A stretch of 64,000 nt of DNA from positions 248,001-312,000 of the forward strand of contig SCRD01000012.1 of the NCBI GenBank assembly GCA_004298155.1. The letters run 5' to 3'. Positions 18,551-27,044 of the stretch are shown here, in pieces (the stretch's first letter is position 1; each line of letters starts with the position of its first letter). The notes under the pieces are model-generated. The model did not search any database. It was not told the DNA's origin and saw only the letters and a program-made list of their open reading frames with translations. Source of the DNA: Acidobacteriota bacterium (lineage in GTDB: Bacteria > Acidobacteriota > Terriglobia > UBA7540). A program made the position numbers and the translations under genes.

Positions 18551-18895
18551 ATGACGAATGCAACGAGCACAATCGCACTGATCCCAAGCACGGAATTCAA
18601 GTGGACTGCCCAGATTCAGTACAAGGAAAGCCTGCCGAGCCGTGATGCAGCCATTCGTTATGCCGGCCTGCACGGATGCAACCTGATCGTGAAGTACGAT
18701 CGGCGGAGCGGGCCACTGTTCGACGTAATGCATGACCCAAACCTCGCCTATGAGTCCGGAACCGCCGTCAATCCAGTAGAAACAGTGCGCGTAGAGATCG
18801 AGCCCGAACGCCTCGGCTGGAGGAAATCGATGGCTCGCGGCGTTTTTGGTCTATTCGCCCGAAGGCTTGCGTCTGCCGCAAGCGTATCCCACTGA
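18551..18895 (+). CDS. Short paralogue B of the unknown family, probably truncated
   Basis: A 114-residue protein aligning end to end with residues 8-110 of the protein at 15373. Shared features are IPSTEFKW/IPSECFRW, AIRYAGLHGCNLIV/AIDYAFKHGYNLIV, LFDVMHDPN/IFDVLLDID and IEPERLGW/IEPDMQGW. It ends with FARRLASAASVSH, which looks like the beginning of one of the repeats of the longer paralogue (LARRFAAAAVVFY). Just after the stop, another reading frame encodes KERIAPARTP, resembling the repeat continuation TNEIAPRLRQ. A frameshift may therefore have shortened the gene. The promoter and ribosome binding site look intact, so the short form may still be made. Confidence 0.65.
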   Translation: MTNATSTIALIPSTEFKWTAQIQYKESLPSRDAAIRYAGLHGCNLIVKYDRRSGPLFDVMHDPNLAYESGTAVNPVETVRVEIEPERLGWRKSMARGVFGLFARRLASAASVSH

Positions 18896-19567
18896 AAGAA
18901 CGTATCGCCCCGGCCCGAACCCCGGCCGTTAAGTGGCAGGAATACGCAATTGTTCTATTTCATTGCCCCGTTGTTGTAAGGTTTTGGCTTCAGGGATAGG
19001 GACTCATGACCCGGGCCTCCGGCACTATCGGCGGCCCGTTGAGCGCGCATCTGATCTACCCCATCAATATCGACTGCGAACAACCCACCGAACGAACTCC
19101 TAAAGCCTCGGCATAGCTGGCGCCAGGCCACTCACCCTGGCATCCGCCTGCCGTACAAAATGTTGCACGACCAACGTCAATGAGCCAAATACCTGCGCCG
19201 CGGCCGCTCGCGGACTCAGCGGGGTGTATGCACTGAGCAGGTTCCGGGAACCCACCTGCCTTCTATATCCCCCATTGGCCGCACCCCCTACCCTGGCTTA
19301 CAATACGTTTTCTTCCGGCATGTGGGAACGAATTCGCTCCTCGGCTTTCCTGTCCGACCTGCATTTAAAGGAGGTCCCGGTCGCTATACGTGAGTGACCA
19401 ACGGCCTCATCGATGCACCAGAGGCTGCGGCATGTGACCCGCATCACTGCATCTTCTTCACTCCTGCTTCATAAGTGTAACTGCCAGCCGTCCCGCCGCC
19501 GTGTTTTGATTGGCCGGGGATGATGGCAACGACGATGCCGTTACGCCGGAAGACAGGAGACTTTGAT
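18896..19567. other. Gap without a recognised gene
   Basis: About 670 bases between paralogue B and the DUF362 protein. The first 100 bases may encode the lost tail of paralogue B in another frame. GCACTATCGG at 19022-19031 recalls the core of the promoter block seen at 15307 and 18487. A perfect AAAGGAGGT at 19368-19376 is not followed by a good start at proper distance. No other feature is seen. Confidence 0.4.
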
Positions 19568-21253
19568 ATGTCCAGTCGAAGAGAATTTCTTAAGGCTTCG
19601 GCACTGCTCTCCGGCAGCCTGGGACTTATTGGACAAACCCCTGTTTTTGCTGCCGAAGAGAAGCCGTCAGGATACTTTGGCGTGCACCCCTTTGTGGACC
19701 AGCATCCGGAAGCGGTCTTCATCATGCGGACCCATGTGGACCACAAGAAGAACTCCGCTGCGTGCAAGCAGGCAGGCCTTGATCTCGGCCACTCGCTGTT
19801 TGTTCCCATGGACAACACCGGCATTCCGCTGACGCACATTATCGCGGCCAAGCCAAACATCACCGCACACGATCCGGTCGACAAGAAGAGAGGATTGACC
19901 CTCGATGACACAATGGGCATCACTACTGATGCCTCCTTCGTGGAGGGTCTATTTAATTCTTTGAAAGATCTCGGAGTGGCAGGGGCAAAAATGAACGTCC
20001 GCGACACAAATGGGGCCCGAGTTGCAGGCCCCCGAGGATACGTCGCCATGGGCGAGCGGACCGGTGCGACGGTACTCCCGGCGAGAAATAACATCCGGAC
20101 GCCGGACGACGCGAATGATGCCGAAGCCTACGTCTGGAAAGAGGTCCCCGAGGGCGTGGTCAGCTACCAGGTTCCGTACCTGTGGCCTTTCAACTCACAC
20201 GATTCGTGGAACCTGAATGTGGCGAAATTCAAGGCCCACGAAATGGGCATGACCCTCTCTGCCAAGAACTGGCAGGGCGCCCATGCTCAACCCTTTCAGC
20301 AATATTGTGGCAACTGGCGGAATATCCGGGCAATACAGGGACTCGAGCAGGTGATTGAGAAGGAAATCATCAATCCGCACGTTTATGAGACGGTCGGTGA
20401 GATTTTCAAGCGCCACACGCGCACCATTCCCCGATGGAGCACTCCGGATTTCACGCAAGATCCATCAGGCGACAATCAGCAGTACTACTACAACGCCATG
20501 TGCATGGAGTTGTGGGCACAGCGGACCATCGACAACCATTCGGCTTCTTCGATAGGTCTGCATATCGTCGAGGGCATTTACGGGCGTGACGGCGACTTCA
20601 ACTGGGGGCCCAATCCCTACGGCAACGAGGACAACTTTGACGGAAAAGCCTGGGACTACATGACGAACATCGTTATCTTCGGCAAGAACCCCTACCTCGT
20701 CGATATCGTAGGCCACTGGCTTGGCGGTCATGAGCCCGGGAACTTCGGCCTGTTCCACATTGCTATGGAACGCGGCAAGCTCGACCTGCTGGATCCGATG
20801 AAAATTCCCGTCTATGAATGGCTGGATGGCGTGGCCGTGCGGCGGCCCCTCACTGGCTTCACGCGTACGCCACTGCGCACTTTCTACCTGCAGCAGCGAG
20901 AGAAAGAACCGCTGTGGCACCTATGCAACGAGCAGTTTGACTATTCCTTGGTAGCCGAAAAGAAACTCGCCATTCCAGCAAAGCCGGCGACTCGCGCGCT
21001 GAACCAACACTACCCCAATCGGGCCAATCCGCGGCTGGCCATCGAGTTCAGCGTTCCGGAAGAAGGATGGGTAATGGTAGAGGTCTTTGACGAGAGTGCG
21101 AAAAATCTGGAAGTAATCTTCAACGCCGTCTGCACGCCGGGTTACCACATGGCTGCATGGAACACATCGAAATACGCTTCCGGCAACTATAAATACCGCC
21201 TTCGCTACAACGGCTACGGCGAAGTGCATGACCTGGCCCTGAACAAGGCATGA
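19568..21253 (+). CDS. Tat-exported DUF362 protein with FlgD-like C-terminal domain
   Basis: A 561-residue protein. It opens with a Tat signal (SSRREFLKASALLSG...VFAAEE). The central part matches DUF362-type proteins, with FIMRTHVDHKKNS, GVAGAKMNVRDTNG and a long region with GLHIVEGIYGRDGDFNWGPN and GHWLGGHEPGNFGLF. The last 90 residues look like a FlgD-type Ig-like fold (GWVMVEVFDES, AVCTPGYHMAAWNTSKYASGNYKYRLR). DUF362 proteins are of unknown function; some carry Fe-S clusters, but no CxxCxxC motif is visible here. I chose the ATG at 19568 from the Tat motif and an upstream AGGAG. Confidence 0.8.
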   Translation: MSSRREFLKASALLSGSLGLIGQTPVFAAEEKPSGYFGVHPFVDQHPEAVFIMRTHVDHKKNSAACKQAGLDLGHSLFVPMDNTGIPLTHIIAAKPNITAHDPVDKKRGLTLDDTMGITTDASFVEGLFNSLKDLGVAGAKMNVRDTNGARVAGPRGYVAMGERTGATVLPARNNIRTPDDANDAEAYVWKEVPEGVVSYQVPYLWPFNSHDSWNLNVAKFKAHEMGMTLSAKNWQGAHAQPFQQYCGNWRNIRAIQGLEQVIEKEIINPHVYETVGEIFKRHTRTIPRWSTPDFTQDPSGDNQQYYYNAMCMELWAQRTIDNHSASSIGLHIVEGIYGRDGDFNWGPNPYGNEDNFDGKAWDYMTNIVIFGKNPYLVDIVGHWLGGHEPGNFGLFHIAMERGKLDLLDPMKIPVYEWLDGVAVRRPLTGFTRTPLRTFYLQQREKEPLWHLCNEQFDYSLVAEKKLAIPAKPATRALNQHYPNRANPRLAIEFSVPEEGWVMVEVFDESAKNLEVIFNAVCTPGYHMAAWNTSKYASGNYKYRLRYNGYGEVHDLALNKA

Positions 21254-21350
21254 TAACGTAGAGGATTTTTGCCTGCTGTGGAAATCAGTGGACGCACCCG
21301 TGGTGTATCTCTGCCCCGCGGTCACAACGGCCAGCAGCGTCGCAGCCTCC

Positions 21351-22403
21351 TCAGGAAAATTCCCAGCCGCGGCACTTATCAATCTCGCACTGGCTGCGAT
21401 TGATGTAGTGGCGGAGTTCTTCCAGGCCGTATTCGGCAGCCAGCTTGCGAGCGCTCACTCCTGGTTTTTTCGCTATCAGTACAAACCACCCCTCGAGCGG
21501 CATCCACTTTTCCTGCGCGACGTCTTCACCGCGCTCCGCAAGAAGCTTGTGGAGTTTTTCCGGATAGTTCAAGTCCTGATGGAAGATGCATCGATCGAGG
21601 TCAAGGGTCACGCGCGTAATGTTGGTTTTGGCGTCGTGGTTGTGCTCGTCGTGGATGAGCTTCTCTCCGTCGATGTCAAAGACGTGGCAATCGGGACACC
21701 ACGTCGCGCTGACAATATAGTAGTTGTAAAGGATAGCCTGCGCCTGGAGCGAGCGTCCTGCTGAATACGCGCTCGGCCAGATCACCAATTCAGCTCCGTG
21801 GTTGGCCAACCCTTCCCACAAGGGCGCCCAGTTCACGTCAAAACAGATAGCGAAGCCGACGCGGCCAAAATCGGCGTCGTAAACCTTCACCTGTTTGCCG
21901 GGCACCACGTCAAGCGGCACGCACTCCTGCTGCCAGACGGGGAAAATCTTATCGTAAATGGAGACCACCTTGCCAGAGCGGTCAAGAAGCACGGCGGAGT
22001 TGGAGTGTTGCTCTCCATGCTGGCGGTCGATGGGGCAAACGATGTAAGTGTGATGTTTGCGGGCCAGTCGAGACATGGCAGTGACGGTGGGGCCATCGAG
22101 CGGCTCTCGAGTAGTTTTGTTCAGGCCGCGGCAGGTTTCCGGGATAGCAATGATGTCGGCCCCCTTCGCTCCCTGCTCGTCCACCAGTTGCACAATTTCT
22201 TCAAGCGGACGCCCGGCGTGAAAACCAATGCTAATCACGCGCACCGGACGGCCAACGGTGTTGGCTGAAGAGTTCGTCTGGCCGGTTTCGGCCTGCGGGG
22301 GGCCCGCGGCCATATCAGCAGAGCCGGTAAACCCGGCGGCAAGCGCCGAGGCTCCCGCGGCCGAACCCTTGAGGAAATCCCTTCGGTTAACGCGATTCGA
22401 CAT
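21351..22403 (-). CDS. Tat-exported carbon-nitrogen hydrolase (nitrilase superfamily)
   Basis: A 350-residue nitrilase-superfamily hydrolase preceded by a Tat signal (NRVNRRDFLKGSAAG). The catalytic triad is complete: Glu in AIPETCRG (about E89), Lys in YDKIFPV (about K152) and Cys in FAICFDVNW (about C187). The family hydrolyses nitriles, amides or carbamoyl compounds, and the substrate here is unknown. Most members are cytoplasmic, so the Tat export signal is notable. GGGAGGT precedes the ATG. It is downstream of the Gfo/Idh gene on the same strand, with a 304-base gap containing a perfect inverted repeat. Confidence 0.88.
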   Translation of the reverse strand: MSNRVNRRDFLKGSAAGASALAAGFTGSADMAAGPPQAETGQTNSSANTVGRPVRVISIGFHAGRPLEEIVQLVDEQGAKGADIIAIPETCRGLNKTTREPLDGPTVTAMSRLARKHHTYIVCPIDRQHGEQHSNSAVLLDRSGKVVSIYDKIFPVWQQECVPLDVVPGKQVKVYDADFGRVGFAICFDVNWAPLWEGLANHGAELVIWPSAYSAGRSLQAQAILYNYYIVSATWCPDCHVFDIDGEKLIHDEHNHDAKTNITRVTLDLDRCIFHQDLNYPEKLHKLLAERGEDVAQEKWMPLEGWFVLIAKKPGVSARKLAAEYGLEELRHYINRSQCEIDKCRGWEFS

Positions 22404-22451
22404 GTTTTACCTCCCAGTGCGGGCTAATTCTCCCTCGAAGGGAATGCAACT

Positions 22452-22473
22452 CAAGGTCTAATATTTGACCTTG
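22452..22473. promoter_or_regulatory. Perfect inverted repeat upstream of the nitrilase gene
   Basis: CAAGGTC and GACCTTG form a perfect 7-base inverted repeat around an A/T-only 8-base spacer. It ends 48 bases upstream of the nitrilase start on the minus strand. An operator is the simplest reading; there is no T-run that would suggest a terminator for the upstream Gfo/Idh gene. Confidence 0.4.
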
Positions 22474-22707
22474 CAGCCCTTGCGTGAAATGAGGGCATAA
22501 GCCACCGTGCTAAGAACAAACGCTCCACTACAGATCGACGACGGAACCACGGTCAATTGGCCAACTGATCGACCGTGACTATCATATTCCCATTCTGATT
22601 TGCGCGAATCAATAACTGCGTGGCGGGCACACCATCCTGGCAGGAGCGCGTAGCCAGCAAACCCTGAACGATGAGGTTCTGCACCGCCCGTGCCGGACAC
22701 ATACCGC
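22474..22707. other. Gap without a recognised gene
   Basis: About 230 bases between the inverted repeat and the stop of the Gfo/Idh gene. Short open frames on the minus strand are not protein-like. Nothing else is seen. Confidence 0.4.
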
Positions 22708-24126
22708 CTAAACGTTTTCCGGCACCGTGAAGGGCGCGCGGAAGGCTCCATGCAACATGGTGCTGGCCTCTTCGTCGCCGACGATGCTCTCCGTGGCGCC
22801 GTCGAAGTTGATAGTTCGGCCCAGCCGATAGGAGACGTTGGCCAGGTTCACCAGAAGCGTGGACTTGTGGCCCTCCTCCACAGGGGCTGTCAGGTCCTGC
22901 TTCTTGTGGGCAATCACAGCGTTGACAAAGTTCGCGAAGTGGTCTCCCTTGCCGTTTGCCTCCGGCCCCGGCTCCTGGTTTGGCCCGAGCCATGTTTTGT
23001 AGGAATCGTAACCCTGGATGGCAAGATATCCTTTCGATCCGTAAAAGATGTTTCCGATCGTGTCCTCGGCGCGCTTTCGCTGGCGACTGCCCACCAGGCC
23101 AGCCGCCGGAACGCCGCCGCTCTTGAATCCGCCAGCGCCGATGCCCGCTTCGTGATTAGTCTCCCAGCCGCGCACTTCAAATTCCATCATGCGAGTTGAG
23201 CCGTCAGGCCGCTTGAATTCGTAGGCGCAGTTGATGACATTGGGCGTTTCCTGGTCATCGTTGAACATGAACTTTCCGCCCAGGGCCGTGATCTTTGACG
23301 GATAATCGACGCCCAAGCCCCAGCGGCAAATGTCCACTTCATGGATGCCCTGGTTGCCCAGGTCGCCGCTTCCGAAATCCCAGAACCAGTGCCAGTTGTA
23401 GTGGAAGCGGTTCCTGGTGAATGGCGTGTCAGGCGCCGGACCCAGCCACAGGTCATAGTGTACGCCGGCGGGAACGGCTGAAACAGACGTATGACCGATG
23501 GTGTCGCGCCACTTGTAGCAAAGTCCGCGTGCCAGGTAAACTTCGCCGATCAGGCCGTCATTAAGGTGCTTGACGGCTTCCTGGATGGCCTCGTTGGAGC
23601 GGCTCTGCGCACCCATCTGAACGACGCGGTCGTATTTTTGAGCAGCCTTCACCAGTTGGTACCCATCAAACCAGGCATGCGAGACGGGCTTTTCCACGTA
23701 GACATCTTTTCCCGCCTGGCAAGCATAGATTCCAATTAATGAATGCCAATGATCAGGCGTGGCGACGGAAACAGCATCAATGGATTTATCTTCCATCACC
23801 TTGCGGCAGTCAACAAACCTCCTGGGGCGCGGCTTCCCCATTTTTTCGATATTCGCCAACCGCTGGTCCAGAATGTTTTCATCCACGTCGCATAGCGCGG
23901 CGAGCGTGGCGTTGGGCAGACGACCGAACGAACGAATATGGTCCATTCCCCGCCCTCTGACGCCGCAGACCGCCAGGTTCACGCGATCATTCGCGCCAAA
24001 CACCCGCTCGGGTTTGGTGATGAATGTAATCCCGCTGAAAGCCGTAAGCCCGGCGGCACCGGCCTTGGCGCCGGTCTTGAGAAAGTCCCGCCGGGTGACG
24101 TCCGGCTTCTGCGATTCATGAGACAT
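22708..24126 (-). CDS. Tat-exported Gfo/Idh/MocA family oxidoreductase
   Basis: A 472-residue member of the Gfo/Idh/MocA NAD(P)-dependent sugar oxidoreductases. A Tat signal (VTRRDFLKTGAKAGAAG) is followed by a Rossmann start (NLAVCGVRGRGMDHI), the family EKP motif (VYVEKPVSHAWFDG) and the C-terminal domain with GDLGNQGIHEVDICRWGLG. Exported members are very common in Acidobacteriota and Planctomycetota, and some act by redox-neutral glycoside cleavage. GGAGGAGGAG precedes the ATG. With the fucosidase upstream it may act on released sugars. Confidence 0.9.
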   Translation of the reverse strand: MSHESQKPDVTRRDFLKTGAKAGAAGLTAFSGITFITKPERVFGANDRVNLAVCGVRGRGMDHIRSFGRLPNATLAALCDVDENILDQRLANIEKMGKPRPRRFVDCRKVMEDKSIDAVSVATPDHWHSLIGIYACQAGKDVYVEKPVSHAWFDGYQLVKAAQKYDRVVQMGAQSRSNEAIQEAVKHLNDGLIGEVYLARGLCYKWRDTIGHTSVSAVPAGVHYDLWLGPAPDTPFTRNRFHYNWHWFWDFGSGDLGNQGIHEVDICRWGLGVDYPSKITALGGKFMFNDDQETPNVINCAYEFKRPDGSTRMMEFEVRGWETNHEAGIGAGGFKSGGVPAAGLVGSRQRKRAEDTIGNIFYGSKGYLAIQGYDSYKTWLGPNQEPGPEANGKGDHFANFVNAVIAHKKQDLTAPVEEGHKSTLLVNLANVSYRLGRTINFDGATESIVGDEEASTMLHGAFRAPFTVPENV

Positions 24127-24363
24127 GTCTCCTCCTCCTGTCCTGTTTATAAGCTCTATTTAGAACTGGTTATAAGGCCGTGCGCGTGACCACACCAAAA
24201 TGCGAAAAGACCTCTTAACCACTTGAACAAATGCGGCCACTGGCGGGCTCGTGAATGACGTTGTGATGTGTCCCCTTCAGCCTGTTCCGACCTCATGATT
24301 CCCCGCTTATATATCATTGACGCAACTGGAAAACAACCTCAATTTGCGTTTTGCATAGCCACG

Positions 24364-25809
24364 CTAGGGCGCGCCGTGGCCATCGTAAATCTGAAACTCG
24401 CGAATGGCCGGCGTGTGGGAGGACATCAGGATGTTGAGCCGGACTGCCTTGGCTGTTGTCTCGGGGAAAATATCAATTTTCTTATGGCCGATGCTTGTGC
24501 CTCGATATAGTGTTTTCCAGCCGCTTGCCTGCGCCCATGCCTGTATTTCGTAGCTTTCAATGTTCTGGCCACGGTTCAGCCATTCCATGGCAACGGTGCG
24601 GTCGAACGCGATCGGGTTCTGGAAGCGCACTTCCAAGGCAGCGTGATAGGTGTGCGATGGCGCCACCCAGAACGAGTCCGGATTGTTGTCAAAGGCAGCG
24701 CGAGGGTTTCCACCCACATCTGAAGACGGCATTCCCTCCAACGCCAGGTTGTGAGTGTAAATTCTCTGGATTTCCTGGCCAAATTCGCGCAACCGCTGCG
24801 CGTCAAGCACCGGCAGAAGGCCTTCTTCGTCAGGCGCAATGCCCAACATCAGCTGGCATCCGTGGCCTACGGAGTTGTCATAGATTTTCATCAATTCGGC
24901 AACCGTCTTGAGCGATTGCGCGTCATTCGGGTGCCAGAACCAGTGGCTTTTGTGGAGCGGCGTATCGCACTCCGCAGGCCGCCAGCGCAGGTAGCCCGCG
25001 CGGTCAATCACTTCCCAGTTTTCCTCGGGCGCGAAGCCAGCTTCGTTACCCACCCACCGGATGTCACCCCACTTCATGAACCCGACGTCGGCAAAAACCA
25101 GCGCGTTGGGCTGATAGACGCGCAGCAGGTGGAGGTACGAATCGAAATCGTAGACGTGGCCTTCGCTGCCAGCCCCGTCGAGCCAGAACTCCTCGATGGG
25201 TCCGTAACGCGTCAGGAGCTCTTCCATCAATCCCTGATAAAACTTGTCATACTCCGCGTTGGAGCTGTAGGAAGGTTCGTGCCGGTCCCAGGGTGAGAGG
25301 TAGATACCGAACTTCATGCCGTGCTGCCTGCAGGCCTCTTCTACAGCCCGCACCACATCTCCATGACCGTTTTCCCAAGGGCTGCTGGCCACGCTGTATT
25401 TTGTCAATTCCGTGGGAAAAAGGCAGAAACCGTCATGATGCTTGGCGACGAACACCAGGTACTTTGCCCCGGCCGCCTGCGCCGCTTCAACCCACTGATT
25501 GGGATCAAATTGTGTGGGATTAAAAAGGGACGGATCAATCTTTCCACTGCCCCATTCCTTGTCTGTAAAAGTGTTCAAGCCGAAATGGACGATCACGCCA
25601 ATCTCGAGGTCCTGCCATTCAACCTGCTGAGGGCTGGGAGAAAGGTCGGTAAAATTTTGCGTCCCTGTCTGTGCGCAAAGAAGAAAGCTAGCAAAGACCG
25701 ACAGGATCAGGATCGACAAACCATAAGTAATATAGCTGGCGCGTACTCGAGGATATATTTTGTTCATTGCCAAAGTGGCAAGCGAGGAAAGCCGCCGTTG
25801 ATTTCGCAT
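24364..25809 (-). CDS. GH29 alpha-L-fucosidase with C-terminal discoidin-like domain
   Basis: A 481-residue protein. A hydrophobic N-terminal segment (YGLSILILSVFASFLLCAQ, about residues 29-47) marks export, possibly through a signal peptide. The GH29 catalytic barrel follows: IGVIVHFGLNTFTDKEWG, FVAKHHDGFCLFPT, and EEFWLDGAG with the nucleophile at about D211. From about residue 360 a beta-sandwich of F5/8 type C/CBM32 kind is present (AAFDNNPDSFWVA, ALEVRFQNPIAFDRTVAMEW, AVRLNIL, REFQIYDG). It would release terminal alpha-L-fucose outside the cytoplasm. The start is uncertain: neither the ATG at 25809 nor the one at 25767 has a clear ribosome binding site. Confidence 0.9.
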   Translation of the reverse strand: MRNQRRLSSLATLAMNKIYPRVRASYITYGLSILILSVFASFLLCAQTGTQNFTDLSPSPQQVEWQDLEIGVIVHFGLNTFTDKEWGSGKIDPSLFNPTQFDPNQWVEAAQAAGAKYLVFVAKHHDGFCLFPTELTKYSVASSPWENGHGDVVRAVEEACRQHGMKFGIYLSPWDRHEPSYSSNAEYDKFYQGLMEELLTRYGPIEEFWLDGAGSEGHVYDFDSYLHLLRVYQPNALVFADVGFMKWGDIRWVGNEAGFAPEENWEVIDRAGYLRWRPAECDTPLHKSHWFWHPNDAQSLKTVAELMKIYDNSVGHGCQLMLGIAPDEEGLLPVLDAQRLREFGQEIQRIYTHNLALEGMPSSDVGGNPRAAFDNNPDSFWVAPSHTYHAALEVRFQNPIAFDRTVAMEWLNRGQNIESYEIQAWAQASGWKTLYRGTSIGHKKIDIFPETTAKAVRLNILMSSHTPAIREFQIYDGHGAP

Positions 25810-25868
25810 GCCGGGAGTTATACCACGAATCGCACCGGCGAGGCATCAAGGACATGCATGCCATGCGC

Positions 25869-27044
25869 CTATAACTCTCGCAACGCCTTTACAATGGGCT
25901 GGCGGGCGGCATGAATGGCAGGAAGTGAGCCTCCCACAATGCCCATTCCAAGCGCGAAGATGATTCCGCCTGCCATCAGGTTCGGCGTGATCTTAAAGGC
26001 AAAAGCCAGATGGGAAAAAGTCTGCCAATTCATGGCCCCGGTAGTAAAGCCATCGAGGGGGAGCACAGCAATGCATCCAAGTGCCCCTCCGACAAAAGCG
26101 ATCAGCAGGGCCTCAATCAGGAATGAAAACACCACTGCGGCAGCGCCGAAACCTAACGCCCGCATCACGGCGATTTCGCGGGTGCGCTCGGCCACGGCGG
26201 AATACATGGTATTGAGTGCGCCGAAAACCGCGCCTATGGCCATAACCCCGGCAACGAGCCCGCCGAGGATGGTGATCAGCCGGGTGAAGGCCTGCGACTG
26301 CTTGGCGTAGTAATCAATTTCCCGGCTGACGTCCACATTAAGGCGTGGATCTTTGCTGACAGAGTCCTTAAACTTCTGGAACGCGTCTGGCGAGGAAAGA
26401 TGGACAGTGGCAGACTGGAAGACGTTGGCGGGCCGCTTATAAACACCGTCGAGGACATGCGCATCGCACCACACTTCTGAGTCAAAAGCGGACCCTCCAG
26501 CATCAAAAACTCCGGTGATGACCCACTCTCCACCGCCGAAGCGGACTTTGTTTCCCACGCTCATGCCGGCATAACTCTTCACAGCGTTGCGCCCCACTAC
26601 CAGTTCTGCCAGGCCGGAGCGGAACATGCGGCCCTCGATGATTTTGACGTTGGGCCGAACTGCGAGAACGTTGGGTGAAACGCCGCGCACCTGCACATTG
26701 GCGTCGGTGTTTGTCGGGCGAAGCGGGAAGGGTGCGATGACGACCACTTCAGAGGTGATCAGTGGCTGTCCCTTTTCGCGTGCCACACCCGGCTCATCCT
26801 GGAGAATATTGATGTTGTCGAGCGAGATACCACTCTCCATTTCGGAATTGGAGCCGGCGCGCAGAATGATGGCATTGTCCACCGAACCCGAGGAGACAAG
26901 CGTGGCACGAAATCCTCTTGCCAGCGCCAGCATGGCTACAAACACGCCGACGGTTCCGGCAATGCCCAGCACGGCAACGATGGCGGATGTCCAGCGGGCC
27001 TTCGCACTGCGAAAGTTATAGATAACGGGGATGGCTATCATCAA
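25869..27044 (-). CDS. ABC transporter permease, MacB/FtsX type (second permease)
   Basis: A 391-residue FtsX/MacB-like permease. It has one N-terminal membrane segment (residues about 15-40), a large periplasmic MacB-PCD domain, and three C-terminal membrane segments. The cytoplasmic loop RTREIAVMRALGFGAAAVVFSFLIEALL is typical of the family. It overlaps the previous permease by four bases (ATGA), so it is the last gene of the tetR-adaptor-ATPase-permease-permease operon. Unlike MacB, the ATPase is a separate polypeptide, and the two permeases likely form a heterodimer. The substrate is unknown. Confidence 0.9.
   Translation of the reverse strand: MMIAIPVIYNFRSAKARWTSAIVAVLGIAGTVGVFVAMLALARGFRATLVSSGSVDNAIILRAGSNSEMESGISLDNINILQDEPGVAREKGQPLITSEVVVIAPFPLRPTNTDANVQVRGVSPNVLAVRPNVKIIEGRMFRSGLAELVVGRNAVKSYAGMSVGNKVRFGGGEWVITGVFDAGGSAFDSEVWCDAHVLDGVYKRPANVFQSATVHLSSPDAFQKFKDSVSKDPRLNVDVSREIDYYAKQSQAFTRLITILGGLVAGVMAIGAVFGALNTMYSAVAERTREIAVMRALGFGAAAVVFSFLIEALLIAFVGGALGCIAVLPLDGFTTGAMNWQTFSHLAFAFKITPNLMAGGIIFALGMGIVGGSLPAIHAARQPIVKALREL

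Noticed and set aside
19368-19440. Perfect AAAGGAGGT followed by a 15-codon GTG frame
   Set aside because: The distance from the Shine-Dalgarno to the GTG is about 15 bases, too long, and the peptide has no recognisable feature.
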